This document shows positions 14,861 to 21,185 of a stretch of 22,756 bases of DNA, piece after piece. This DNA is from JADDRA01 sp051005375 (GTDB lineage: Bacteria; Actinomycetota; Acidimicrobiia; Acidimicrobiales; CADCSY01), in assembly GCA_051005375.1 (NCBI GenBank), contig JBPCJK010000108.1:1-22756 (forward strand), given 5' to 3'. Below the pieces are notes generated by a model. The model did not search any database. It had not been told where the DNA came from and saw only the letters and a program-made list of their open reading frames with translations. Each line of letters opens with the position of its first letter. The first letter of the stretch is position 1. A program made the position numbers and the translations under genes.

Positions 14861-15369
14861 TGGTGGGGAAGCTCCCAGTCGGGGCGGATGGCCCTGGTGA
14901 TGGCCCGCAGGTCCTGGCGCAGCTCCTCGTTGCTGGGTCGGCCCCAGAACCAGTAGCCGTTGTAGGCGGCGTGGATGGTGAGGTCAGGCAGCAGGGTGAA
15001 CACCGCCGGCAGGTAGGGGCGGTGGGCGGTGTCGGTCTCCTCCACCAAGGGGAGGCGGTCCTGCCAGCGACGGTCCTCGTCGGAGAGGAAGGTCCAGCGG
15101 GCGCCGACCCCGGCTCGGAAGGCGGCCTGGACCTGAGGCGGGTCGATGCTCACCGAGACGATGCGGCTGTAGGCGACCTCGGCCTCGTCCTGGAGCCGGA
15201 CCAGGCGCTGGAAGTAGGCCTGCTCCTTGGGGCACCACCACCCCCGGTAGAACTGCAGGACCACCGGGTCGTCGGCGGCCAGCTCGGAGAGGTGGCGGGC
15301 GTTGCCGGCGTGGTCGGTGAGGTCGAGGTCGGGAAAGGCGGCGCCGGGGACCAGCGTCACGCCGCTCAC
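14857..15369 (-). CDS. Peroxiredoxin-like (AhpC/TSA, redoxin domain) protein
   Basis: This 170-residue thioredoxin-fold protein has the segment VVLQFYRGWWCPKEQAYF, matching the peroxidatic loop of Prx-like proteins (F-Y-R-G-x-W-C-P). The peroxidatic Cys is kept, but the second position is Glu (CPKE), so there is no CxxC. No other Cys is present, implying a 1-Cys mechanism with an external reductant. The core strands (RIVSVSID, AVFTLLPDLTIHAAYNG) fit the fold. GTG 15369 overlaps the stop of a 28-codon upstream ORF (GTGA). It is upstream of the hypothetical and GH15 genes in one operon, and it probably reduces peroxides in the cytosol. Confidence 0.8.
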   Translation of the reverse strand: MSGVTLVPGAAFPDLDLTDHAGNARHLSELAADDPVVLQFYRGWWCPKEQAYFQRLVRLQDEAEVAYSRIVSVSIDPPQVQAAFRAGVGARWTFLSDEDRRWQDRLPLVEETDTAHRPYLPAVFTLLPDLTIHAAYNGYWFWGRPSNEELRQDLRAITRAIRPDWELPHQ

Positions 15370-15452
15370 TGGCGACAGCTGGTCACCACGGCGTCACCCA
15401 CGTTGGCGCCCGCAGCCCAGGGGGCGACATCGCCAGCTCGGGGATGGGCCAT
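15366..15452 (-). CDS. Small ORF (28 aa) coupled to the peroxiredoxin gene
   Basis: ATG 15452 opens a 28-codon frame whose TGA overlaps the peroxiredoxin GTG (GTGA). A TACCTT hexamer lies 5 nt before the ATG, so this is where the transcript would start. It may be a leader peptide providing translational coupling. The sequence (MAHPRAGDVAPWAAG, then a C-terminal SCRQ) matches nothing I know. It could also be chance, since GC-rich DNA is full of open frames. Confidence 0.35.
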   Translation of the reverse strand: MAHPRAGDVAPWAAGANVGDAVVTSCRQ

Positions 15453-15457
15453 GGCTG

Positions 15458-15463
15458 AAGGTA
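15458..15463 (-). promoter_or_regulatory. Probable leaderless -10 of the peroxiredoxin operon
   Basis: The minus strand reads TACCTT, then 5 nt, then the ATG of the 28-codon ORF. It matches the TANNNT pattern seen before other genes here. Confidence 0.35.
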
Positions 15464-15558
15464 GCCCATCGACGGTCCAGCCACGGGGCCATCCCTTACG
15501 ATCCACGAACAGAACCACGGTGGACGGAGCCGGGTGCCTCCGTGGTGGCGGCTGCGGG

Positions 15559-15952
15559 CTACTGCTGGTAGTCGTCGGCCCAGTCATGTTGGTCGACATC
15601 CCAGTCGACGGGGTCGCCGGCGATCTGGATGGTGACGTGGGTCATCGGGGAGTCCACGGTGGCGCCGTGCCAGTGCCATTCGCCGGCCATGGTGACCACG
15701 ACGTCACCGGGTCCGACCAGCCGGCGGCCGGCGATGTCACCCACCAGTCCCCGGCCGTCGGTGACGTGGAGCACCTGTCCGGACCGGTGGACGTGGGGCT
15801 TGGTCCGTCCCCCGGCCTGGAAGTGGACGGCGAACACCGCCGGCCCGTCCGGGAAGGGGTTGCCCAGGGCCTGGAGGTTGGCGCCGCCCTGGAAGTGCTG
15901 CCGGTGCTCTCCGGGGGGCACCCTTGTTGGCATAGATGTGCTCGATCTCCAT
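15559..15952 (-). pseudogene. Cupin domain protein, frameshifted at a G6/C6 run
   Basis: A gene of about 130 residues is split between two frames. The start is unmistakable: GGAGG, 6 nt, then ATG 15952 encoding MEIEHIYANKG. After the G6 tract at 15913-15918 the cupin continues in another frame as GEHRQHFQGGANLQ. It then shows the metal-binding-type cupin motifs KPHVHRSGQVLHV and EWHWHGA, and it ends ADDYQQ. Removing one base from the run restores a single frame. Cupins of this kind bind a metal through His residues; many are small enzymes of unknown substrate. The shift could be a real mutation, slippage variation or an assembly error. The long open frame reaching 16221 upstream of the shift is antisense noise. 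Confidence 0.72.
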
Positions 15953-16110
15953 GACCAACCTCCATCGTCCAGCCCGAAATGAGACCCAAGCCCCGCCTCT
16001 GGCAGCGGATCCGGCGTGTCGACGGCAACGCTTCCACTGCCAGAACAGAACTCATCGCGGGCGGTGGCGTCCCATACCGTCTTTGAGCGTATCGTCCCCC
16101 GTTCTCCCCG

Positions 16111-16116
16111 TAGCCT
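16111..16116 (+). promoter_or_regulatory. Probable leaderless -10 of the M15-like peptidase gene
   Basis: TAGCCT is followed by 6 nt and ATG 16123. There is no ribosome binding site, so a leaderless transcript is likely. Confidence 0.45.
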
Positions 16117-16122
16117 CGATGG

Positions 16123-17022
16123 ATGCAGCTGCGTCGGCGAATGGGGTCCGCCCTTCCCGTCCTGCTGGCAGGGGTCGTAGTCATCGCTGCCTGTGGGCGC
16201 ACTCCGGACGCGCCACGGCAAGAGGCCGCCGCCGAGACGACGACTTCCAGCGCCGGTGTCGTCCCAACCGAGGCGCCCGCCGCGGGCGCCGGCACCGGTG
16301 GTCAGACGGACAACCCCCAGAACGGGCGCCCCTCGTGGCTCGGGACCCGCCCCCTGCCGGTGGACGCCAACGGTTACGGCGAGGTGCAGCCCACCCCGCC
16401 CGAGCTGCAGGACCGGGCCGTGCCCACCATCGACCTGCTGGCGCCCCCTGGAGGCGGGGACTTCGCCTCAGCCGTCGGACCGGTGCCCGAGGAGGTCGCC
16501 GCCCGCTCCACCTGGCAATCGGCCTGTCCGGTCGGGTTGGACGACCTCCGCTACCTGGCGGTGAGCTTCTGGGGCTTCGACGAGCGCCCCCACACCGGCG
16601 AGCTCCTGGTCAACGCCTCCGCCTCCGACGACGTGGTCGAGGTCTTCCGCCAACTGTACGAGCACCGCTATCCCATCGAGGAGATGCGCGTCACCCGACC
16701 CGAGGAGCTCGATGCCGCCCCCACCGGTGACGGGAACAACACCTCGGCCTTCGTGTGCCGGCCGTCCCGGGGGACGACCTCGTGGTCGGAGCACGCCTAC
16801 GGGCGCGCCGTGGACGTCAACCCCTTCCACAACCCCTACGTCAGGGGTGCCTTGGTGCTGCCGGAACTTGCCTCGGCCTACACCGATCGGGCGCGGCAAC
16901 GGCCGGGAATGATCGAACCGGGCGACGTGGTGACAGCGGCGTTCGCCCAGCAGGGCTGGGGTTGGGGCGGCGCCTGGCGGGCCAGCAAGGACTACATGCA
17001 CTTCTCGGTCAACGGCCGCTGA
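16123..17022 (+). CDS. M15-like D-alanyl-D-alanine carboxypeptidase/VanY-type lipoprotein
   Basis: This 299-residue exported lipoprotein has a basic start (MQLRRRM), a hydrophobic core and a lipobox IAAC near residue 24. A Thr/Ala/Pro-rich linker runs to about 70. The catalytic domain carries SEHAYGRAVDVNP with zinc ligands H224 and D231, and the C-terminal DYMHFSVNGR with H293. This is the zinc-site pattern of M15/extensin-like peptidases, which cleave peptidoglycan cross-bridge or stem peptides. It acts at the cell envelope. Two Cys (in QSACPVG and FVCRP) may form a disulfide. It is a single-gene unit with a leaderless start. Peptidase activity is inferred from the family. Confidence 0.85.
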   Translation: MQLRRRMGSALPVLLAGVVVIAACGRTPDAPRQEAAAETTTSSAGVVPTEAPAAGAGTGGQTDNPQNGRPSWLGTRPLPVDANGYGEVQPTPPELQDRAVPTIDLLAPPGGGDFASAVGPVPEEVAARSTWQSACPVGLDDLRYLAVSFWGFDERPHTGELLVNASASDDVVEVFRQLYEHRYPIEEMRVTRPEELDAAPTGDGNNTSAFVCRPSRGTTSWSEHAYGRAVDVNPFHNPYVRGALVLPELASAYTDRARQRPGMIEPGDVVTAAFAQQGWGWGGAWRASKDYMHFSVNGR

Positions 17023-17025
17023 TCC

Positions 17026-17036
17026 GGGGGGGGGGG
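17026..17036 (+). repeat. G11 homopolymer
   Basis: Eleven consecutive G bases start 4 nt after the peptidase stop. It is the longest homopolymer in the window. The following bases to 17156 contain an 8-bp inverted repeat, ggctgctc/gagcagcc (17039-17046, 17088-17095), and no gene. Confidence 0.9.
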
Positions 17037-17156
17037 AAGGCTGCTCGCTCCTGCCACCCCTGCTTCTGGACCCTGAATCGCTCGCTGGAGCAGCCATTCC
17101 TCGGGCCAGAACGGCGGCGATCACATGGACCCGATGGGGCGGGGGCCGTGATTCGG

Positions 17157-17924
17157 CTAGGGCAGGAGGCTGCGGATGTGGCCGGCCCACTCTGCCGGCG
17201 GGGAGGCGGGGTCGACGGTGGCGTCGGCGCCGACCAGCGAGCCTTCGTCGCTGATGGCCACCAGGGGCACGCCATGGCCGTCACCCCCGACGCCGGCCAG
17301 GAAGTCTTTGCCGAGCTGGGAGGTGGCGTCGACCAGGACCAGGTTGGCCAGCAGGGTGCCGTAGGCATCGGGGCTCACTTCGTCGAGGGTGCGGGACTCG
17401 ATCCGGCAGTCGGAGAGCGCCGCGGCCATGATCGCGGCCGCAGCCGGGTCGACCCCGACGGTCAGCACGACCAGGGCGGGCAGCCCGGCGCTGCGCCGAG
17501 CGCCACCCATCTCTGCGGCGTAAGACATCGACGACGACCCCATGGGGGAGGCGTCGCTGAGGAAGCTTTCTCCGCTGGCCCGGGTCCTCAGCGCTGCCTC
17601 CGCCGTCGCTGCGTCGCGCGACCACAATGTCCAGTCGGCCGCACCTAGGTCGATGCTGGTGTAGGTGATGGCCACGAGCAAGGTGGGGTCGGCACCTACC
17701 ACTCGGGCTCCGCGACTCCGCAGCTGGGCGGCCACTTCGTCAATCACGCCGGACTGCTCGGGGGGCGTTTCGTCCCGCACGGCGAAGGTGTCAGAGGAGA
17801 TGCGAAAGGCGGCTTCCCACCACCCGTCGAAGCTGAGGCAGTCACCCTCGATGTGCAGCTTGGGCCCGAAGGCGTGGCGAGCGCCACCGGCCACGAACGC
17901 CTCGATGACCTCCCGGTCCTCCAT
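17157..17924 (-). CDS. Hypothetical protein with a receiver-like C-terminal part
   Basis: I do not recognise this 255-residue protein. There is no signal peptide or membrane helix. The first 70 residues contain GDCLSFDGWWEAAFRISSD and resemble a small alpha/beta domain. Residues from about 150 (ALVVLTVGVDPAAAAIMAAAL) through NLVLVDATSQLGKDFLAGVGG and VPLVAISDEGS to ADATVDPASP have the strand/helix spacing of a CheY-like receiver. LVDA stands at the usual phospho-Asp strand, but the typical acidic pair and Lys are absent, so this is a guess. ATG 17924 is placed 6 nt after TAGGCT. A 29-bp palindrome lies just upstream. Confidence 0.6.
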   Translation of the reverse strand: MEDREVIEAFVAGGARHAFGPKLHIEGDCLSFDGWWEAAFRISSDTFAVRDETPPEQSGVIDEVAAQLRSRGARVVGADPTLLVAITYTSIDLGAADWTLWSRDAATAEAALRTRASGESFLSDASPMGSSSMSYAAEMGGARRSAGLPALVVLTVGVDPAAAAIMAAALSDCRIESRTLDEVSPDAYGTLLANLVLVDATSQLGKDFLAGVGGDGHGVPLVAISDEGSLVGADATVDPASPPAEWAGHIRSLLP

Positions 17925-17930
17925 CGTGCA

Positions 17931-17936
17931 AGCCTA
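17931..17936 (-). promoter_or_regulatory. Probable leaderless -10 of the 17924 gene
   Basis: The minus strand reads TAGGCT, then 6 nt, then ATG 17924. The palindrome at 17950-17978 covers the expected -35 region, which favours regulation at this promoter. Confidence 0.45.
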
Positions 17937-17949
17937 GGCACGAAGTGAA

Positions 17950-17978
17950 TCATCGACGAACCAAAGGTTCGTCGATGA
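17950..17978. promoter_or_regulatory. 29-bp palindrome (13-bp arms), operator or terminator
   Basis: tcatcgacgaacc and ggttcgtcgatga are perfect 13-bp complements around an AAA loop. The region is far less GC-rich than its surroundings. It starts 13 bp upstream of the -10 hexamer of the minus-strand gene at 17924. It is also the first strong hairpin downstream of dinB. An operator for a dimeric regulator or a bidirectional terminator are both possible; no T-tract follows. Confidence 0.55.
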
Positions 17979-17990
17979 ACTGATCGAGCT

Positions 17991-18119
17991 CCGGCCGACC
18001 GGCGAAGCCGGCCGACCTCCGCACTGAAGGCCACATGGGCGAGCTCTTTACCGCCTACGGCAATAATCCGCCGTGGCTACTCGCCAGGCCGCCATCCAGA
18101 CAGAGCCGCCTTCGGCGGC
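17991..18119. repeat. Repeat-rich gap: GAA hairpins and one copy of a 31-bp element
   Basis: This gap downstream of dinB contains ccggc-GAA-gccgg (17999-18011) inside a 10-bp direct repeat ccggccgacc (17991-18000, 18008-18017). It also contains gccgcc-TTC-ggcggc (18105-18119, the same GAA loop on the other strand). At 18048-18078 there is a 31-bp stretch matching the tandem repeats at 21097-21158 in 26 of 31 positions; its acggc/gccgt stem is conserved. No gene is seen here. Confidence 0.6.
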
Positions 18120-18201
18120 GGGAGTGGCCGGCGGCTGTTGGACCAGCGATTCTTGTCAGTAGTGGCGGCCGAAGACCATGGGGGTCTGACCGGGCCAACC
18201 T

Positions 18202-19485
18202 TCATCCCCCCTTCCTACCCGAGGGCCCCCATTGCTGGTCTCCCCGCCGCTTCAGCTCGAGGCCGTCGCCACCGAGCAACGACGCCGGTCCCACCGCCCG
18301 GGCCCCGAAGCGGCGTCGGACCGCCTCCACCGCTCGAGCCACCTCCTCGGCGTCGGCGTCGGCGCTGTCCAACGTGGGCTGGAAGCTGGCCTGGGCCACC
18401 AGGTTGGACACGCCCACCCCGAGCAGGCGAACCCCAGGGGAAGGGTCCACCGAGTCGAGCAGCTTCAACGCCACCCTGGCCATCTCCGGCCCGGCGTTGA
18501 GGGGAGTCCGCACCGTGCGCGATCGGGTGATGGTGCGAAAGTCGCCGAAGCGGACCTTGAGCGTCAAGGTGTGCCCGGCCACCCCGGCTTCTCGCAGTCG
18601 GGAGGCGACGGCGTCCGAGAGCCGCACCACCTCCCGCCGCAGGGGCGCAACGTCGTGGTGGTCGCGCTCGTAGGTCTCCTCGTGGCTCACCGACTTGGCT
18701 GCTCGCTCCGGCTCGACGGCACGAACGTCACGGGCCCAGGCGAGGGCGTGCAAGTGCTGGCCCATGGCCTTGCCCAAGGCGGCGACCAGGCCCTCGAGGG
18801 GCATCGCCGCCAGGTCGGCGATGGTGGCGACACCGATGCCGTCGAGGCGGCTGCGGGTGGCCGGCCCCACCCCCCACAGGGCGCCGACGGGCAGGGGGTG
18901 GAGAAAGGCCAGCTCGGTGCCGGGTTCCACCACCTTCACCCCCAGGCCGGGGTCGATCCCGGCCAGCGATGCCCGCGGCTTGGCCGCCTTTGACGCCAGC
19001 TTGGCGATGAACTTGCTGGTGGCGACGCCCACTGACGCCCACATACCGAGCTCGTCGTGCACCCGGCCGCGGATGGACACGGCGATCTGCTCACCAGTGC
19101 CCAGCAGTCGGTGGGCGCCGGCGACGTCGAGGAACGCCTCATCCAGCCCGATGCCCTCCACCAAGGGGGTGAATGCGCGCAGCACCTCGTGCAGGCGGCG
19201 GCTGTAGTCCTGGTAGAGCTGGTAGCGGCCGGGGAGGAACACCGCCGTGGGGCACAGCCGCCGGGCTCGAGCCGACGGCATGGCCGAGTGGATGCCGTAG
19301 GCCCTGGCCTCGTAGGAGCACGAGGCCACCACGCCCCGTCCCCCGGATCCCCCAACGATGACCGGCCGGCCGGCGAGGGACGGGTCACACCCGACCTCCA
19401 CAGAGACGAAGAAGGCGTCCATGTCGACGTGGAGGATCGACGGGTGGAGGATCGACGGGTGGAGTATCGACGGGTCTCGGTCCAC
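18202..19485 (-). CDS. dinB: DNA polymerase IV (Y-family)
   Basis: This 427-residue translesion polymerase carries the metal-binding carboxylates D21 (HVDMDAFFVSVE) and D115/E116 (GIGLDEAFLDV). The steric region CSYEARAYGIHSAMP, the SVGVATSKFIAKLAS palm motif and the thumb helix-hairpin-helix WGVGPATRSRLDGIGV are all present. The little-finger domain (GHTLTLKVRFGDFRTITRS) completes the architecture. It lets replication bypass damaged bases, without proofreading. A canonical C-terminal beta-clamp motif is not obvious. GTG 19485 is the only usable start: the DNA between it and the HVDMD motif is a 15-bp tandem repeat encoding PSILH three times, and the next ATG falls inside the catalytic motif. 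GACACT 6 nt upstream could be a weak -10. Confidence 0.93.
   Translation of the reverse strand: MDRDPSILHPSILHPSILHVDMDAFFVSVEVGCDPSLAGRPVIVGGSGGRGVVASCSYEARAYGIHSAMPSARARRLCPTAVFLPGRYQLYQDYSRRLHEVLRAFTPLVEGIGLDEAFLDVAGAHRLLGTGEQIAVSIRGRVHDELGMWASVGVATSKFIAKLASKAAKPRASLAGIDPGLGVKVVEPGTELAFLHPLPVGALWGVGPATRSRLDGIGVATIADLAAMPLEGLVAALGKAMGQHLHALAWARDVRAVEPERAAKSVSHEETYERDHHDVAPLRREVVRLSDAVASRLREAGVAGHTLTLKVRFGDFRTITRSRTVRTPLNAGPEMARVALKLLDSVDPSPGVRLLGVGVSNLVAQASFQPTLDSADADAEEVARAVEAVRRRFGARAVGPASLLGGDGLELKRRGDQQWGPSGRKGG
19426..19470. repeat. 15-bp tandem repeat in the dinB N-terminus
   Basis: Three consecutive 15-bp units (19426-19440, 19441-19455, 19456-19470) differ by only a few bases. On the minus strand each encodes the repeated pentapeptide PSILH or part of it. 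The last unit merges into the conserved HVDMD strand. The unit length keeps the frame, so copy-number changes would only lengthen the N-terminus. Confidence 0.85.
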
Positions 19486-19538
19486 CAGGTCAGTGTCTCA
19501 CCACGGTCGCCCACCTGGCACGGGCGGGGCGACGCTCC

Positions 19539-19544
19539 TAGCAT
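19539..19544 (+). promoter_or_regulatory. Probable leaderless -10 of the BNR propeller gene
   Basis: TAGCAT is followed by 7 nt and ATG 19552. The intergenic distance to the divergent dinB start is only 66 bp. Confidence 0.42.
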
Positions 19545-19551
19545 CCGAGCG

Positions 19552-20673
19552 ATGGTCGGACCGGGGCGGATGGATGCGTCTGCGGGGGACGTCGTGGTGC
19601 TGGTCGGCACCACCAAGGGGCTGTTCGCCCTGGCCGCCGGGCCCGAGCGGGACCGCTGGGAGCTGGCCGGTCCGTGGTTCCGGGGTGAGGAGATCTACGC
19701 CGCCGTGCTCGACTGCCGTGACCACCGCGCCCGGCTGCTGGTGGGCGCCACCAGCTCGCACTGGGGCCCGTCGGTCTACCGGTCGGACGACCTGGGTGCT
19801 TCCTGGGAGGAGCCCGAACCCCAGACACTCGCCTTCCCCGCCGACACCGACGCCGCCGTCGCCCGGGTGTGGCAGCTGCAACCGGGGAGCGAAACCCAGC
19901 CGGATGTCATCTACGCCGGGGTGGAACCGGCGGCGCTGTTCCGCTCCGACGACGGTGGCCAGTCCTTCCACCTCGACCAGGGCTTGTGGGATCACCCCCA
20001 CCGCCCCCAGTGGCAGCCCGGGGGCGGCGGGCTGTGCCTCCACACCGTGGTGGTGGACCCCGCCGGCGGACCCCGCCTGGGCGTGGCCGTCTCCGCCGCC
20101 GGCTTCTACCGGACCCTCGATGGGCTGAGCTGGGAGGCGGCCAACGTGGGCATCCGGGCACCGTTCCTGCCGGAGCCGACACCGGAGTTTGGCCAGTGCG
20201 TGCACAAGGTCGACCGCCACCCGGCCCAGCCTGACACCCTCTTCCTCCAGCACCACTGGGGCGTGTACCGATCGGACGACTTCGGTGGCCGCTGGCAGGA
20301 GGTCGGTGCCGACATCCTGCCGTCGACCTTCGGCTTCCCGGTGGTGGCCGACCCGAACCGACCGGGCACCGCCTACGTGCTGCCGCTCACCTCGGACGAG
20401 TTCCGGTGCACGGCCAACGGTCAGCTCCGGGTGTTTCGCACCAGCGATGGCGGCGGCTCCTGGGCGAGCCTCGACAACGGCTTGCCCCAGGAGAACGCCT
20501 GGATCACCGTGCTGCGGGACGGCTTCTCGGCCGACGCCCTCGACCCCACCGGGCTCTACCTCGGCACCCGCACCGGCGACGTCTTCGCCTCGGCCGACGC
20601 CGGCCGGTCATGGCGGGAGCTTGCCCGCCACCTGCCCCCCGTGCTGTGCGTGAAGACGGCGGTCCTTCCCTGA
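19552..20673 (+). CDS. BNR/sialidase-like beta-propeller protein
   Basis: This 373-residue cytosolic protein lacks a signal peptide. Asp-box-like motifs (S-x-D-x-G-x-x-W/F) recur: RSDDLGASW, RSDDGGQSF, RSDDFGGRW, RTSDGGGSW and SADAGRSW. These mark the blades of a sialidase/VPS10/YCF48-type propeller. The catalytic Arg triad of true sialidases is not recognisable, so enzyme activity should not be assumed. It begins DVVVLVGTTKGLFAL, a typical start for this family. Its 3' end overlaps the MoaD/ThiS-like gene by 28 bp, so the two are expressed together. ATG 19570 is an alternative start. Confidence 0.8.
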   Translation: MVGPGRMDASAGDVVVLVGTTKGLFALAAGPERDRWELAGPWFRGEEIYAAVLDCRDHRARLLVGATSSHWGPSVYRSDDLGASWEEPEPQTLAFPADTDAAVARVWQLQPGSETQPDVIYAGVEPAALFRSDDGGQSFHLDQGLWDHPHRPQWQPGGGGLCLHTVVVDPAGGPRLGVAVSAAGFYRTLDGLSWEAANVGIRAPFLPEPTPEFGQCVHKVDRHPAQPDTLFLQHHWGVYRSDDFGGRWQEVGADILPSTFGFPVVADPNRPGTAYVLPLTSDEFRCTANGQLRVFRTSDGGGSWASLDNGLPQENAWITVLRDGFSADALDPTGLYLGTRTGDVFASADAGRSWRELARHLPPVLCVKTAVLP

Positions 20674-20954
20674 GGGTCGTCGTCCGCCTGGCCTCGGCTC
20701 TGCGGACGCACGCCGGCGAGGCGCGCAGCATCGAGCTCGACCTGCCCCCGCCGGTCACGGTCGCGGCGGTGATCGACGCCCTCGCCGTTGCCCATCCCGC
20801 CGTCGGCCGACGGGTGCGCGACGAAGCCGGCGAGCTGCGCCGCCACGTCAACATCTTCGTGGGCGCCGACAACACCCGGGACCTCGATGACGTGGAAACC
20901 ATCGTGGCCGAGGGCGTCGAGGTGGCGGTGTTGCCTGCCGTCTCGGGTGGCTGA
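20646..20954 (+). CDS. MoaD/ThiS family ubiquitin-like sulfur carrier
   Basis: This protein of about 102 residues has a beta-grasp fold. The first strand is LRVVVRLASAL, then VTVAAVIDALAVAHPAV, and RHVNIFVGADNTRDLDDVET. It ends with VAVLPAVSGG, the Gly-Gly tail that is adenylated and thiocarboxylated in MoaD and ThiS. The start GTG 20646 lies inside the propeller gene (28-bp overlap); CTG 20670 is the only other in-frame candidate near the first strand. No moaE, thiG or E1-like gene is nearby, so its sulfur-acceptor pathway is unknown. Coupling to the propeller suggests the two work together. Confidence 0.82.
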   Translation: MREDGGPSLRVVVRLASALRTHAGEARSIELDLPPPVTVAAVIDALAVAHPAVGRRVRDEAGELRRHVNIFVGADNTRDLDDVETIVAEGVEVAVLPAVSGG

Positions 20955-21096
20955 TGACGGAGCGTTGACGGCGCGACTCACGAAACCCGTCCCGGCGGCG
21001 TCTACCGCAGAGGGAGCCCATCGCCCGAGCGACGACAGGGCGGTCACGCCGAAGGGGACAAACGTGAGAGCTCACAGGACGATCGACTCGATCGCT

Positions 21097-21158
21097 GTAC
21101 CACCTACGGCGATGATCCGCCGTGGCCGTACCACCTACGGCGATGACCCGCCGTGACC
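21097..21158 (+). repeat. Two tandem copies of a 31-bp hairpin element
   Basis: Copy 1 (21097-21127) and copy 2 (21128-21158) match in 29 of 31 positions. Each contains acggc and gccgt around an 8-nt loop. A third, more diverged copy is at 18048-18078. The second copy reaches the GTG at 21153, which is one reason to place the sigma factor start further downstream. The rest of 20955-21096 shows no gene. Confidence 0.75.
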
Positions 21159-21185
21159 CGTGAGCGAACCGTGGCCGTGCTGAGC

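Noticed and set aside
14857..15369. A second selenoprotein in the peroxiredoxin gene
   Set aside because: The peroxidatic position is an ordinary TGC codon (CPKE), and there is no in-frame TGA.
15559..16221. Long 220-codon frame for the cupin, starting at 16221
   Set aside because: The first 100 residues show no cupin-like sequence. The real start, with GGAGG, is at 15952 in another frame, so a frameshift explains the gene better.
19426..19470. 15-bp repeats as a CRISPR array
   Set aside because: The units are contiguous with no spacers, and they are part of the dinB coding sequence.
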